Positions 1 to 6,717 of a stretch of DNA of 15,903 nucleotides are shown piece by piece. Source of the stretch: UBA10183 sp041653835. GTDB lineage: Bacteria; Omnitrophota; Gorgyraeia; Gorgyraeales; Gorgyraeaceae. The notes beneath the pieces are model-generated. The model saw only the letters and a list, made by a program, of their open reading frames with translations. It did no database searches and was not told where the DNA came from. The position numbers and the translations under genes are program-made. How positions within the stretch are numbered: position 1 is the first letter of the stretch; each line of letters starts with the position of its first letter. Location of the stretch: positions 1 to 15,903 of the forward strand of contig JBAZEP010000036.1 in assembly GCA_041653835.1 (NCBI GenBank). Reading direction: 5' to 3'.

Positions 1-122
1 AAACCGCGGGCGGAAAGGACCTTGGTAATAGCGCTTGTAAGTGTCGTTTTGCCGTGGTCTACGTGCCCTATTGTTCCGATATTTACGTGCGGTTTTTTAC
101 GCTCGAATTTTTCTTTTGCCAT
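1..122 (-). CDS. tuf: Elongation factor Tu, N-terminal fragment (runs off window)
   Basis: EF-Tu is the GTPase that carries aminoacyl-tRNA to the ribosomal A site. Only the first 40 codons are present; the rest lies beyond the left edge. The protein begins MAKEKFERKKPHVNIGTIGH and continues into VDHGKTTLTSAI, which contains the P-loop GHVDHGKT typical of translational GTPases. The ATG at 120-122 is preceded by a strong ribosome binding site, GGGAGGG, at 127-133 of the plus-strand numbering. A tRNA-Thr gene lies 31 bp upstream on the same strand, and the pair has its own promoter at 262-289. tRNA genes ahead of tuf are an old and widespread arrangement (E. coli thrU-tyrU-glyT-thrT-tufB). Identification is very secure from the N-terminus alone. 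Confidence 0.97.
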   Translation of the reverse strand, partial: MAKEKFERKKPHVNIGTIGHVDHGKTTLTSAITKVLSARG

Positions 123-153
123 GTTAACCCTCCCGTTAAATATTAATCGACGG

Positions 154-226
<73 letters not shown>

Positions 227-261
227 ATGAAATGCTGCCATCATGGTGTACAGAAGTTAAA

Positions 262-289
262 ATTGTACCATATCATATATTAATGTCAA
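262..289 (-). promoter_or_regulatory. Sigma-70 type promoter for tRNA-Thr(GGT)-tuf
   Basis: The minus strand shows a consensus -35 TTGACA (plus-strand 284-289), a 16-bp spacer, and -10 TACAAT (262-267). It lies about 36 bp upstream of tRNA-Thr(GGT). The near-consensus hexamers suit a highly expressed tRNA-tuf unit. They also imply that this unit does not depend on transcription from the tRNA-Tyr-Gly-Thr cluster further upstream. Confidence 0.75.
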
Positions 290-335
290 GAAAAAATTTA
301 TATTTTTTTATATATATACTATATGGCGAGAAAAC

Positions 336-356
336 TGGAGCTGGCGAGAGGAATCG
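336..356 (-). repeat. 21-bp copy of the tRNA-Thr(TGT) 3' end
   Basis: Positions 336-356 are identical to 537-557, that is CCA, discriminator, 3' acceptor strand and part of the T-arm of tRNA-Thr(TGT). The copy lies 201 bp downstream of the original in the direction of transcription, with the same orientation. No anticodon or D-arm accompanies it, so it is not a tRNA gene. It could be an attachment-site scar or a repeat of the kind found after tRNA-Tyr in the E. coli tyrT operon. Confidence 0.85.
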
Positions 357-536
357 GCGCCCTACGTCCGCAAGAACGCGGACTCCGGGTCGGCCACTCG
401 ACCGATAATCAGATGCTCCTGTTCGTCGCCTCTATCGGTCTCACTTCGATTCCTCTTTACATGCTTGGAGCCCTTCGACTCCCTCGTCGCTTCGCTCCTC
501 ATTCGCTCAGGACTTTGCTCCCATATTTAGCAATCA

Positions 537-611
537 TGGAGCTGGCGAGAGGAATCGAACCTCCAACCTATGGTTTACAAAACCATTGCTCTGCCGTTGA
601 GCTACGCCAGC
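537..611 (-). tRNA. tRNA-Thr(TGT)
   Basis: The minus strand folds as acceptor GCTGGCG with CGCCAGC, D-arm AGCTCAACGGCAGAGC, anticodon stem ATGGT/ACCAT with loop TTTGTAA (anticodon TGT), and T-arm GAGGTTCGATTCCTC. The discriminator is T and CCA is encoded (537-539). It is the third tRNA of the Tyr-Gly-Thr run. Its 3' acceptor and T-arm sequence is duplicated downstream at 336-356. Confidence 0.97.
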
Positions 612-620
612 TTATCTTTT

Positions 621-649
621 CCATGCAAGCTTAGTCCTGAGCCGCTCTT
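621..649. repeat. tRNA leader repeat, copy 1
   Basis: These 29 bp match 741-769 at 24 positions. The common core is AAGCTTAGTCC followed by GAG and CGC. Each copy sits shortly upstream of a tRNA 5' end (Thr(TGT) here, Gly for copy 2), so the two form repeated leaders in the precursor RNA. Confidence 0.7.
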
Positions 650-657
650 GGCGGACT

Positions 658-731
658 TGGAGCGGGTGAACGGGATCGAACCGTCGTAGCTAGCTTGGAA
701 GGCTAGCGCTCTACCATTGAGCTACACCCGC
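658..731 (-). tRNA. tRNA-Gly(TCC)
   Basis: The minus strand has acceptor GCGGGTG with CACCCGC, D-arm AGCTCAATGGTAGAGC, anticodon stem CTAGC/GCTAG with loop CTTCCAA (anticodon TCC), and a T-arm with GGTTCGATCC. The discriminator is T and CCA is encoded at 658-660. It corresponds in order to glyT of the E. coli tyrU-glyT-thrT-tufB group. Confidence 0.97.
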
Positions 732-740
732 GAGAGCTAT

Positions 741-769
741 TCATGAAAGCTTAGTCCCGAGGCGCCCTT
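741..769. repeat. tRNA leader repeat, copy 2
   Basis: This is the partner of 621-649, identical at 24 of 29 positions, and sits just upstream of the tRNA-Gly 5' end. The GTCCCGAG motif in it resembles the GTCCCGAGC motif of the longer tRNA-flanking element, so the two repeats may be related. Confidence 0.7.
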
Positions 770-810
770 ATCTTTTGAAACTTGTGACGAGGAACGCCTA
801 TCAGCTACCT

Positions 811-875
811 GTCCCTCGCGGCATTTATTAAGCTGACCTGCCGCTCGGGACGATTTTTTCGAAAGCAAAAATCGG
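811..875. repeat. tRNA-flanking composite element, copy A (tRNA-Tyr 3' side)
   Basis: On the plus strand it reads GTCCCTCGCGGCA, about 20 variable bases, CCGCTCGGGACGA, then a hairpin (arms around GATTTTTTC and GAAAGCAAAAATC) and CGG. It touches the 3' end of tRNA-Tyr. Copies at 13085-13150 and, inverted, at 13222-13286 have the same parts in the same order. The hairpin is not followed by a T-run in the direction of tRNA transcription, so it is not a standard terminator. Confidence 0.75.
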
Positions 876-958
<83 letters not shown>

Positions 959-970
959 AAACTCAGAAAC

Positions 971-1011
971 CTAAGGGAAGATTTCTGACAGTGTCGCAAA
1001 TCTTCCCTTAG
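971..1011. repeat. Palindrome P1 of the GACANTGTC family
   Basis: This 41-bp inverted repeat runs from CTAAGGGAAGATTT to AAATCTTCCCTTAG around the centre GACAGTGTC, with a small mismatch next to the centre. It contains the TAA stop codon of nnrD at 1008-1010. The outer arms match those of P3 (11905-11947). Confidence 0.85.
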
Positions 1012-1880
1012 CGATAAAATAATTTAATAGCATAAGGGATATTTTGTAAAATGTCCCCGGCTATCAATCCTATCTCTCCCTTATCTTCCGCCGCGAGGTC
1101 GCCCGCGATACCGTGTGCGTAAACTCCCAATTTCGCGGCATCGAACACATCTAATCCCTGGCCTAGAAAACCCGCTATGACACCGGCGAGGACATCCCCG
1201 CTTCCAGCTGTAGCCATGCCAGGATTGCCGGTCGTATTTACATAATATTTTCCGCCCGGTTCCGCCACCACAGTGCCCGAACCTTTTAAAACTACCACAG
1301 CATTATAATCACGTGAAAATTTTTTTGCAACAATTAATCTATTATTTTTTACATATTCCACGCTTCTGCCGAGCAGTCTTGCCATTTCCCCGGGATGCGG
1401 GGTAATTATATAATCTGTTTTTATTTTTTTGAGCACCTTTATATTTTTACTTACCGCGCTCAGAGCATCCGCGTCTATAACCATGCGTTTATCTATTCTA
1501 ACTATCAGCCTATTTATCAGTTGGTGCGTTTCCGGGTTCAAAGAAATCCCCGGCCCGAGTATTACGGCATCTGATATTTTTATTTTTTCCAATATAGCCC
1601 TTTCCGCTTTCAGGGAAGTGGTTATTTCTTTTGTCTCAGGCAAGGCAAGGGTCATTACCTCGGTAACTTTGGCTGACATCGCCGGATTCAAGGAAACCGG
1701 CAGGCCGAGCGTAACCAGCCCGGCGCCCGAACGGAGCGCCGCGTTCGAGCATAATGCCGCCGCTCCTGTAAGCCCTATTGAGCCTGCCAGGACAAAAATA
1801 CGGCCGTAGTCTTTCTTGTCAGTATCTCTCGACCGCTTTTTCAATAAACCCTTGAATTCCTGTTTTATCTTAATTTTCAT
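1008..1880 (-). CDS. nnrD: ADP-dependent (S)-NAD(P)H-hydrate dehydratase
   Basis: NnrD repairs NAD(P)H damaged by hydration, using ADP (EC 4.2.1.136). It belongs to the ribokinase-like fold and corresponds to the C-terminal domain of E. coli YjeF/Nnr. The 290-aa protein is that domain alone; no epimerase domain is attached. Visible motifs are PHPGE (161-165) and the glycine-rich GNPGMATAGSGDVLAG (218-233), which carries the catalytic Asp of the family. The ATG overlaps the acpS stop region by 11 bp, implying translational coupling at the end of the ftsH-to-nnrD operon. The stop codon lies in palindrome P1. The neighbouring acpS-nnrD pair is common in bacteria, including fusions and adjacent yjeF-type genes. 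Confidence 0.93.
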   Translation of the reverse strand: MKIKIKQEFKGLLKKRSRDTDKKDYGRIFVLAGSIGLTGAAALCSNAALRSGAGLVTLGLPVSLNPAMSAKVTEVMTLALPETKEITTSLKAERAILEKIKISDAVILGPGISLNPETHQLINRLIVRIDKRMVIDADALSAVSKNIKVLKKIKTDYIITPHPGEMARLLGRSVEYVKNNRLIVAKKFSRDYNAVVVLKGSGTVVAEPGGKYYVNTTGNPGMATAGSGDVLAGVIAGFLGQGLDVFDAAKLGVYAHGIAGDLAAEDKGEIGLIAGDILQNIPYAIKLFYR

Positions 1881-2253
1881 CTTTCCATAGTATGGCGTTA
1901 CTGACCGCGTAATTATTAGTATGCGACATGCTGACTATTACCTTATCCAGCTTATACCTGGCGAAAAACTCCTTTGCCTCTCTATGCAGCGTTACCTCCG
2001 GCTTGCCTTTTGGATCATTCAATATCTCTATATTTTTCAGGCGTATCCCGACCCGCGTATCCCCAAACGCTTTCAGCACAGCCTCTTTGCACGCGAACCT
2101 CGCGGCGAGGTTTTCATGCGAAAACTTCTTCTTATTGGCGTAAGAAAGCTCTTTTCGGGTAAAAACCCTGTCAAGAAACCTGTCTCCCCACAAGTCCAGC
2201 GCTTTCTTTATCCGCGACACCTCTATAATATCAATTCCCGTTCCTATTATCAT
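1870..2253 (-). CDS. acpS: Holo-[acyl-carrier-protein] synthase
   Basis: AcpS transfers the 4'-phosphopantetheine arm from CoA to apo-ACP for fatty acid synthesis. The start chosen (ATG at 2251-2253) gives 127 aa, the usual length. The protein opens MIIGTGIDIIEVSRI, with the metal-binding Asp8, and carries FACKEAVLKAFG with the second metal ligand Glu57. A longer frame starts at an ATG at 2299-2301, but its 16 extra residues are encoded by palindrome P2, and AAAGG lies only before the shorter start. The gene overlaps nnrD by 11 bp and follows pdxJ across P2. The pdxJ-acpS order is familiar from many bacteria. Identification is secure. Confidence 0.95.
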   Translation of the reverse strand: MIIGTGIDIIEVSRIKKALDLWGDRFLDRVFTRKELSYANKKKFSHENLAARFACKEAVLKAFGDTRVGIRLKNIEILNDPKGKPEVTLHREAKEFFARYKLDKVIVSMSHTNNYAVSNAILWKDEN

Positions 2254-2263
2254 ATTACCTTTG

Positions 2264-2304
2264 CTAATGTCACATTTAAGACAGTGTCTTAAATGTGACA
2301 TTAG
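2264..2304. repeat. Palindrome P2 of the GACANTGTC family
   Basis: This is a perfect 41-bp inverted repeat with one central unpaired base: outer arms CTAATGTCAC and GTGACATTAG, inner arms ATTTAAGACA and TGTCTTAAAT. The TAA stop of pdxJ (2301-2303) is inside its edge, and acpS begins 11 bp after it. The same arms recur in P4 (14102-14138). Confidence 0.92.
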
Positions 2305-3026
2305 GGAGTTACCAGGGCTTTCATGTCTTTTACCGCTTTGTATATGCCGGTAGATAGCGCTCTGGAGATGATAGAATGCCCGATATTCAGTTCATTAATG
2401 CCTTTGATGCGGGCTATTCTTCTGGCGTTCTCATAATTCAAACCATGGCCGGCGTTTACAACGATGTCTTTTGACATCGCGTACTCGCTGACTGCCTTAA
2501 TCTTATTGAACTCTTTATCCTGGTACTTTTTATTTTCTGCCAAACTATAGCTTCCGGTATGTATTTCAATAATGCCTATACCTATATATATAGCGGCGCG
2601 CAGCTCTTTTTTATCCGGATCGATAAAAACACTGACATCTATGCCTTTTTTATTGAATAACTCTATTATGCGGCCGAGCCTTTTTTCGTGTTTTACAACG
2701 CTCAGCCCGCCTTCTGTGGTAAGTTCCTGCCTTTTTTCAGGCACAAGCGTAACCTGGTCAGGCCCTATCTTCAAAGCGATATCTACTATCTCCGTGTCCA
2801 TGGACATCTCAAGGTTAAACTTCGTGGTTATTATATTTCTGAGTTCGATTACGTCATTATCGTTTATATGCCGCCTATCCTCTCTCAGATGAGCGACAAT
2901 ACTGTCGCACCCGGCTTTTTCGCACAAAAGAGCTATTTCAACAGGGTCAGGCTCCGCGCCTCCCCTTGCCTGTCTCAAAGTAGCGCTATGGTCTATATTG
3001 ACACCCAGTTTAGGGATTTTTATCAT
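2301..3026 (-). CDS. pdxJ: Pyridoxine 5'-phosphate synthase
   Basis: PdxJ condenses 1-deoxyxylulose 5-phosphate with 3-amino-2-oxopropyl phosphate to pyridoxine 5'-phosphate in the DXP-dependent vitamin B6 route. The 241-aa length is normal for this TIM-barrel family. Visible signatures are LGVNIDHSATLRQAR near the N-terminus, HLREDRRHI (about 46-54), the NLEMS strand with the catalytic Glu73, VNAGHGLNYENA, and the phosphate-binding region ending in NIGHSIISRAL. The ATG at 3024-3026 lies inside the end of the small upstream membrane gene (17-bp overlap), so translation is probably coupled. The stop codon falls within palindrome P2. No other B6 gene is visible in the window. Confidence 0.96.
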   Translation of the reverse strand: MIKIPKLGVNIDHSATLRQARGGAEPDPVEIALLCEKAGCDSIVAHLREDRRHINDNDVIELRNIITTKFNLEMSMDTEIVDIALKIGPDQVTLVPEKRQELTTEGGLSVVKHEKRLGRIIELFNKKGIDVSVFIDPDKKELRAAIYIGIGIIEIHTGSYSLAENKKYQDKEFNKIKAVSEYAMSKDIVVNAGHGLNYENARRIARIKGINELNIGHSIISRALSTGIYKAVKDMKALVTP

Positions 3027-3186
3027 GGATTGGATTATAGGTCTGTGTCATAAACGAGGATTTATATAATTGCTTTGCCATCTCTTTTTCGCGGATCAAC
3101 TCTTCATTGACATAAAACCATGTTATTACGGCGAGTATCAGAGATGTCACTTTTATCCAGAAATTATTCAAGAGCCAGTTATTCAT
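3010..3186 (-). CDS. Very short CdaR/YbbR-like membrane protein (58 aa)
   Basis: This small frame fills the gap between cdaA and pdxJ: ATG at 3184-3186, two bases after the cdaA stop, and a TAA stop at 3010-3012 that overlaps the pdxJ start. The product begins MNNWLLNNFWIKVTSLILAV and continues ITWFYVNEEL, one transmembrane helix at about residues 11-26, followed by a charged tail of about 30 residues. Full CdaR (YbbR) proteins, which control the diadenylate cyclase CdaA, open with this same pattern (NNW-hydrophobic-LAxxxWFYV) and normally follow cdaA, but then carry several extracytoplasmic YbbR domains. Those are absent here. By position and N-terminus this is a minimal CdaR-like partner. 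It could instead be a truncated remnant, though tight spacing on both sides argues it is translated. Confidence 0.75.
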   Translation of the reverse strand: MNNWLLNNFWIKVTSLILAVITWFYVNEELIREKEMAKQLYKSSFMTQTYNPIHDKNP

Positions 3187-3188
3187 GT

Positions 3189-3944
3189 CTATTTACCGTT
3201 CTTTTTATCCGGCCTGTAAAGGTCGCTCAATGTCCTCTCAAGCGATTCTTTATCCAGGTCATGCGTGAGCCTTCCGCCTATAGCCACTGAAACCCCGCCT
3301 GTCTCCTCTGATACCACGACCACTATCGCGTCTGTCTCTTCGCTTAAGCCAAGGGCTGCCCTGTGCCTGGTACCAAGCGTCGGCGATACCTTTGGATTTT
3401 GCGTAAGGGGGAAAAGACACCCCGCAGCCGCTAACCTCTCGCCCGATACCACTATGCCTCCGTCATGGAGAGGCGTATTCGGCATAAATATGGTCATCAA
3501 AAGCTCGGCATTGACTTTTGTGTCTATCTCGATCCCGCTCTCGATGTAATTTTCAAGCCTTGCTTCCCTTTCTATGGCGATAAGCGCGCCTATCTTCCTT
3601 TTGGAAAGCAGGGAACACGCCGAAGTTATCTCTTTTATTATCTCGGATTCCTTAAGGAAAAACCTGATCCACCTGCGCTGGCCTATATTAGCCAGGCCCC
3701 GCCTTATCTCCTGCTGGAATATAATAAGGACTGCCAATATCGACAACGCGAATATCTTTGTGAGCAGCCAGTTTATCCTCTCGAGCCCCAATTGCCTGGT
3801 AATTATAAAAACCAGCGCGATTACGATTATCCCCCTTAAAACATATACACCCCGCGTGCCCCTCGCGAATAAAAGGATACCGTAATACACAACCCACAAT
3901 AAACTTATTTCTATTATTATTTTAGCTAATGATAGGTAATTCAT
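3189..3944 (-). CDS. cdaA: Diadenylate cyclase CdaA (DisA_N domain, membrane-bound)
   Basis: CdaA makes cyclic di-AMP from two ATP. The 251-aa protein has three N-terminal transmembrane helices (about residues 7-26, 34-50 and 63-76), then a DisA_N catalytic domain with the two defining motifs: DGG in PLHDGGIVV (161-163) and GTRHRA (191-196). In many CdaA proteins the first motif is DGA; the Ala-to-Gly change here is conservative. The ATG at 3942-3944 follows the folP stop by two bases, and the stop is followed after two bases by the small CdaR-like gene, so the three are very likely co-translated. CdaA usually sits with cdaR and glmM; here the next genes are pdxJ and acpS instead. Confidence 0.95.
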   Translation of the reverse strand: MNYLSLAKIIIEISLLWVVYYGILLFARGTRGVYVLRGIIVIALVFIITRQLGLERINWLLTKIFALSILAVLIIFQQEIRRGLANIGQRRWIRFFLKESEIIKEITSACSLLSKRKIGALIAIEREARLENYIESGIEIDTKVNAELLMTIFMPNTPLHDGGIVVSGERLAAAGCLFPLTQNPKVSPTLGTRHRAALGLSEETDAIVVVVSEETGGVSVAIGGRLTHDLDKESLERTLSDLYRPDKKNGK

Positions 3945-3946
3945 TA

Positions 3947-4768
3947 TTATTGTTTTCCGGAACGCGTAATGGCGTCCGCGACTAAAACAGCCTGTTTTAT
4001 CTCCTTGACGTCATGCACCCTTACGATATCCGCGCCGTTCCTGATAGCTATTGCCGCTGATGCCGCGGTCCCGAATATCCTTTTATCAGATCCCGCGCCT
4101 GTAATCTTGCCTATAAAAGATTTCCTAGAAGGCCCTACAAGCACGGGTAGTCCCAATTCCCTGAATTCGAAAAGCCTGTCCAAAATCTTGAGATTATGTT
4201 CGAGCGTTTTCCCAAACCCTATACCAGGGTCTATTATTATGTCCTTTTTCTTTATGCCGCCGGCTATTGCCTTCTCTACAGCTCCTCTTAATTTTTCTTT
4301 TATCTCGGAGATCAGGTCCGCGTATTTGGGGTCGTCCTGCATTGTCCGCGGCTCACCTTTTATATGCATCACCACGACTTTGGCCCTGAATTCCCTCACA
4401 GCGTCTATTATTTTTTCATCCCATCCGAATCCCGTTATATCGTTTACTATCGATGCCCCATTCTCCAGGGCACGCCTCGCCACCTCTGATTTGGCTGTAT
4501 CTATGGAGATAGGTATCTTTATCCTCCTCGATAATTCTTTTATTACCGGGATCGTCCTTTTTATCTCCTCTTCCGCGCTGACAGGCTCAGCGCCCGGCCT
4601 CGTGGACTCGCCGCCTATGTCTATGATATCCGCCCCGTCCTCAACCAGCTTCTCCGCCCTTTCGAGCGCTTTGTCCGCGTCCTGATATATCCCGTCCCCG
4701 CTGAAAGAATCGGGTGTGACGTTCAATATCCCCATTATATAAGTGCGGGAGCCGAAATCAAAATCCAT
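3947..4768 (-). CDS. folP: Dihydropteroate synthase
   Basis: FolP joins 6-hydroxymethyl-7,8-dihydropterin pyrophosphate to p-aminobenzoate in folate synthesis and is the sulfonamide target. The 273-aa length is typical. Motifs in order are NVTPDSF (16-22), IGGESTRPGA (51-60), SIDTAK (88-93), NDITGF (109-114), MHIKGEP (144-150), DPGIGFGKT (190-198), GPSRKSFIG (222-230) and RVHDV (260-264), covering both substrate sites. A Shine-Dalgarno-like AGGCGA precedes the ATG. It follows ftsH after 17 bp, an arrangement (ftsH-folP) found in many bacteria, and is two bases ahead of cdaA. Confidence 0.97.
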   Translation of the reverse strand: MDFDFGSRTYIMGILNVTPDSFSGDGIYQDADKALERAEKLVEDGADIIDIGGESTRPGAEPVSAEEEIKRTIPVIKELSRRIKIPISIDTAKSEVARRALENGASIVNDITGFGWDEKIIDAVREFRAKVVVMHIKGEPRTMQDDPKYADLISEIKEKLRGAVEKAIAGGIKKKDIIIDPGIGFGKTLEHNLKILDRLFEFRELGLPVLVGPSRKSFIGKITGAGSDKRIFGTAASAAIAIRNGADIVRVHDVKEIKQAVLVADAITRSGKQ

Positions 4769-4785
4769 GGTCGCCTAACACCCGG

Positions 4786-6630
4786 TCACTCGGTTTTTTC
4801 CTGGTGAGGAGACACTATACTCCTGACCTCTTCCGAATCCATCACTTCTTTTTCGAGCAATTTTTCCGCGAGCGCCTTTAATTTATCGATATTATTGCTT
4901 AATTCGTTCTTTGCCCTATTGTAGCACTCTTCCACTATCTTGCGTATTTCCCTGTCTATCTCCACCGCGGTGGCTTCGCTGTAATTTCTTTCCTCGATGA
5001 TATCGCGGCCGAGAAATACCTCCTCGTTCCTCCTGCCGAACGTAAGATGACCCATCTTCTCGCTCATGCCCCATCTCATTACCATATCCCTGGCTATGTC
5101 GGTCGCCTTTTCCAGGTCATCCTGCGCGCCTGTCGAAAGTTCCTCAAACACCAGCTCTTCGCTCGCCCTTCCGCCCAATATGCCTACTATTTTTCCGGTC
5201 AGTTCTTTCTTGGTTACGATATAACGGTCTTCGAGCGGCAGTCTCATTGTATAACCAAGCGCGATACCCCTCGGTATAATCGAAACCTTATGCAGGGGAT
5301 CTGCTCCGGGAATAAGAAACGCGAGAAGCGCGTGGCCTGATTCATGATACGAAACTATCTTTTTTTCCTCGGCGTTTATGACCCTTGTTTTTTTCTCGGG
5401 CCCGGCAATAACCCGCTCTATGGATTCTCCCAACTCTTCCATGCCCGCGGCTTCCTTATTCCTTCTTGCCGCCAGAAGCGCCGCCTCGTTCACCAGGTTC
5501 GCGAGGTCAGCCCCTGAGAAACCCGATGTCTGCCTCGCGATGTTTTTAAGGTCAGCGTCTTTGCTGAGCTTGATGCTTTTTGTGTGGACCTTCAGTATGG
5601 CTTCCCTGCCTATGATATCCGGCCTGGAAATAACTATCGTCCTGTCAAACCTGCCCGGCCTGAGCAGCGCCGGATCCAGTACATCTGGCCTGTTGGTTGC
5701 GGCTATCAATATGACGCCTTCCTGCGTATCAAAACCGTCCATCTCCACGAGAAGCGCGTTTAATGTCTGTTCCCGCTCGTCATGGCCGCCTCCTATGCCG
5801 GAGAACCTCTGTCTGCCGACAGCGTCTATTTCATCTATAAAAATAATGCAGCCCTTACCGCTCACTTTCGCGGATTTCTTGGCCTGCTCGAAAAGATCCC
5901 TCACCCTTGAAGCGCCTACCCCGACAAACATCTCCACGAAGTCGGACCCGCTTATGCTGAAAAACGGAACCCCCGCCTCTCCGCTGACCGCCTTGGCGAG
6001 AAGGGTTTTGCCTGTGCCGGGAGGCCCCATGAGAAGCACGCCTTTCGGGATCTTGCCGCCTAATTTCTGGAACCTCTTCGGGTCCCTTAAAAACTCTATT
6101 ATCTCCTTAAGTTCTTCTTTTGCCTCATCAACGCCCGCGACATTGTCAAAGGTTATCTTTAATTTATCGCCCGCGATCTGCCTGGCGCGGCTTTTGCCGA
6201 ACGAGAGTATCTTCCCTCCGCCCTGCGCGCCCCTGTACATAAAAAACCATAAAAAAGCGATGAATAGTATCATGGGCCCGAGCGAATAAAATATATTGGC
6301 CCACATTGTCTTCGGAGGTTTGATATCAAAATCCGGAACATTGTTGCGGAGGAGGCTTAAAAGCTCTGGGTCTTCCTGTGGTATGCGGACCGTAAAACGC
6401 CCTCCGCTGGAAAAAAAGCCTTTCAGCTGGTCTTCCATCTTGACAACAGATTTTATAGCGCTTGTTTCCCTGTTGTCCTTGACCAGCCTGTAGAATTCTC
6501 CGTAGCTGAGCTCTTTCGGCACGGATGCCGCGGAAAAAGAATCCATCCTGAATATATAGATAAGCAGCAGAAATATACCTATCCAGAATAATATATTTTT
6601 ATTTATTTTATTCCCGCTCTTGTTTTCCAT
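4786..6630 (-). CDS. ftsH: ATP-dependent zinc metalloprotease FtsH
   Basis: FtsH is the membrane-anchored AAA+ protease that degrades misassembled membrane proteins and short-lived regulators. The 614-aa protein has two transmembrane helices (about 13-29 and 112-132) enclosing a periplasmic segment, then the AAA module with Walker A GPPGTGKT (202-209), Walker B IIFIDEID (262-269) and the second region of homology NRPDVLDPALLRPGRFDR (313-330). The protease domain follows, with zinc motif HESGH (429-433) and a third-ligand Asp around 504. All catalytic residues are intact. The ATG has GGGAGG about 10 bases upstream, and a promoter lies at 6658-6687. The ribosome binding site is complementary to the end of the upstream regulator gene. 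It is the first gene of the long operon toward nnrD. Confidence 0.98.
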   Translation of the reverse strand: MENKSGNKINKNILFWIGIFLLLIYIFRMDSFSAASVPKELSYGEFYRLVKDNRETSAIKSVVKMEDQLKGFFSSGGRFTVRIPQEDPELLSLLRNNVPDFDIKPPKTMWANIFYSLGPMILFIAFLWFFMYRGAQGGGKILSFGKSRARQIAGDKLKITFDNVAGVDEAKEELKEIIEFLRDPKRFQKLGGKIPKGVLLMGPPGTGKTLLAKAVSGEAGVPFFSISGSDFVEMFVGVGASRVRDLFEQAKKSAKVSGKGCIIFIDEIDAVGRQRFSGIGGGHDEREQTLNALLVEMDGFDTQEGVILIAATNRPDVLDPALLRPGRFDRTIVISRPDIIGREAILKVHTKSIKLSKDADLKNIARQTSGFSGADLANLVNEAALLAARRNKEAAGMEELGESIERVIAGPEKKTRVINAEEKKIVSYHESGHALLAFLIPGADPLHKVSIIPRGIALGYTMRLPLEDRYIVTKKELTGKIVGILGGRASEELVFEELSTGAQDDLEKATDIARDMVMRWGMSEKMGHLTFGRRNEEVFLGRDIIEERNYSEATAVEIDREIRKIVEECYNRAKNELSNNIDKLKALAEKLLEKEVMDSEEVRSIVSPHQEKTE

Positions 6631-6632
6631 CT

Positions 6633-6717
6633 AATAAACCTCCCGGATTAGATATATATTTTACCACAGCTTGTTTGGATAAAGCAACTTTTTATTGATT
6701 TTTCAGGGAGGTTTATT
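6633..6717. repeat. 12-bp inverted repeat covering the ftsH ribosome binding site
   Basis: AATAAACCTCCC (6633-6644) and GGGAGGTTTATT (6706-6717) are exact reverse complements 61 bp apart. On the minus strand one arm contains the ftsH GGGAGG ribosome binding site and the other lies at the stop codon of the receiver gene at 6713-7072. The ftsH promoter is in the loop. In a read-through transcript the arms could pair and hide the ribosome binding site; in a transcript from the local promoter they could not. Confidence 0.6.
6658..6687 (-). promoter_or_regulatory. Putative sigma-70 promoter of the ftsH operon
   Basis: The minus strand has -35 TTGCTT (6682-6687), an 18-bp spacer and -10 TAAAAT (6658-6663). 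It ends 28 bp before the ftsH ATG, leaving a short leader with GGGAGG. One further candidate of similar quality was not seen in this gap. Confidence 0.55.

Larger units (their letters stand above)
227..536. other. Gene-free spacer inside the tRNA-tuf cluster
   Basis: This 310-bp stretch holds the tRNA-Thr(GGT)-tuf promoter, an AT-rich run around 290-325, a partial copy of the tRNA-Thr(TGT) 3' end (336-356), a GC-rich perfect hairpin (GTCCGC, loop AAGAAC, GCGGAC) near 370-387, and a decayed copy of the tRNA-flanking element near 481-536. An open frame on the plus strand runs through it and into the tRNA gene, so it is not credible as coding. I see no protein gene here. Confidence 0.7.

Noticed and set aside
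336..557. Integrated genomic island at tRNA-Thr
   Set aside because: The tRNA-end copies enclose only about 180 bp without integrase or any gene; at most a scar.
323..634. Plus-strand open frame of 103 codons in the tRNA cluster
   Set aside because: It runs through the antisense of tRNA-Thr(TGT) and the tRNA 3'-end repeat; no ribosome binding site or protein features.
851..872. Hairpin after tRNA-Tyr as its terminator
   Set aside because: The T-rich part is inside the stem, not after it, and tRNA-Gly and tRNA-Thr follow in the same direction.
971..1011. Palindromes as ordinary intrinsic terminators
   Set aside because: No T-run follows on either strand, and P2 and P4 lie inside apparently continuous operons.
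2254..2301. N-terminal extension of acpS
   Set aside because: The 16 extra residues derive from palindrome P2; the shorter ATG has AAAGG upstream and matches the family's N-terminus.
5378..6289. Long plus-strand frames opposite ftsH, tilS, folP and others (for example 8353-9369)
   Set aside because: They are antisense shadows of strongly conserved genes, with Ser/Leu/Pro-rich translations and no motifs.
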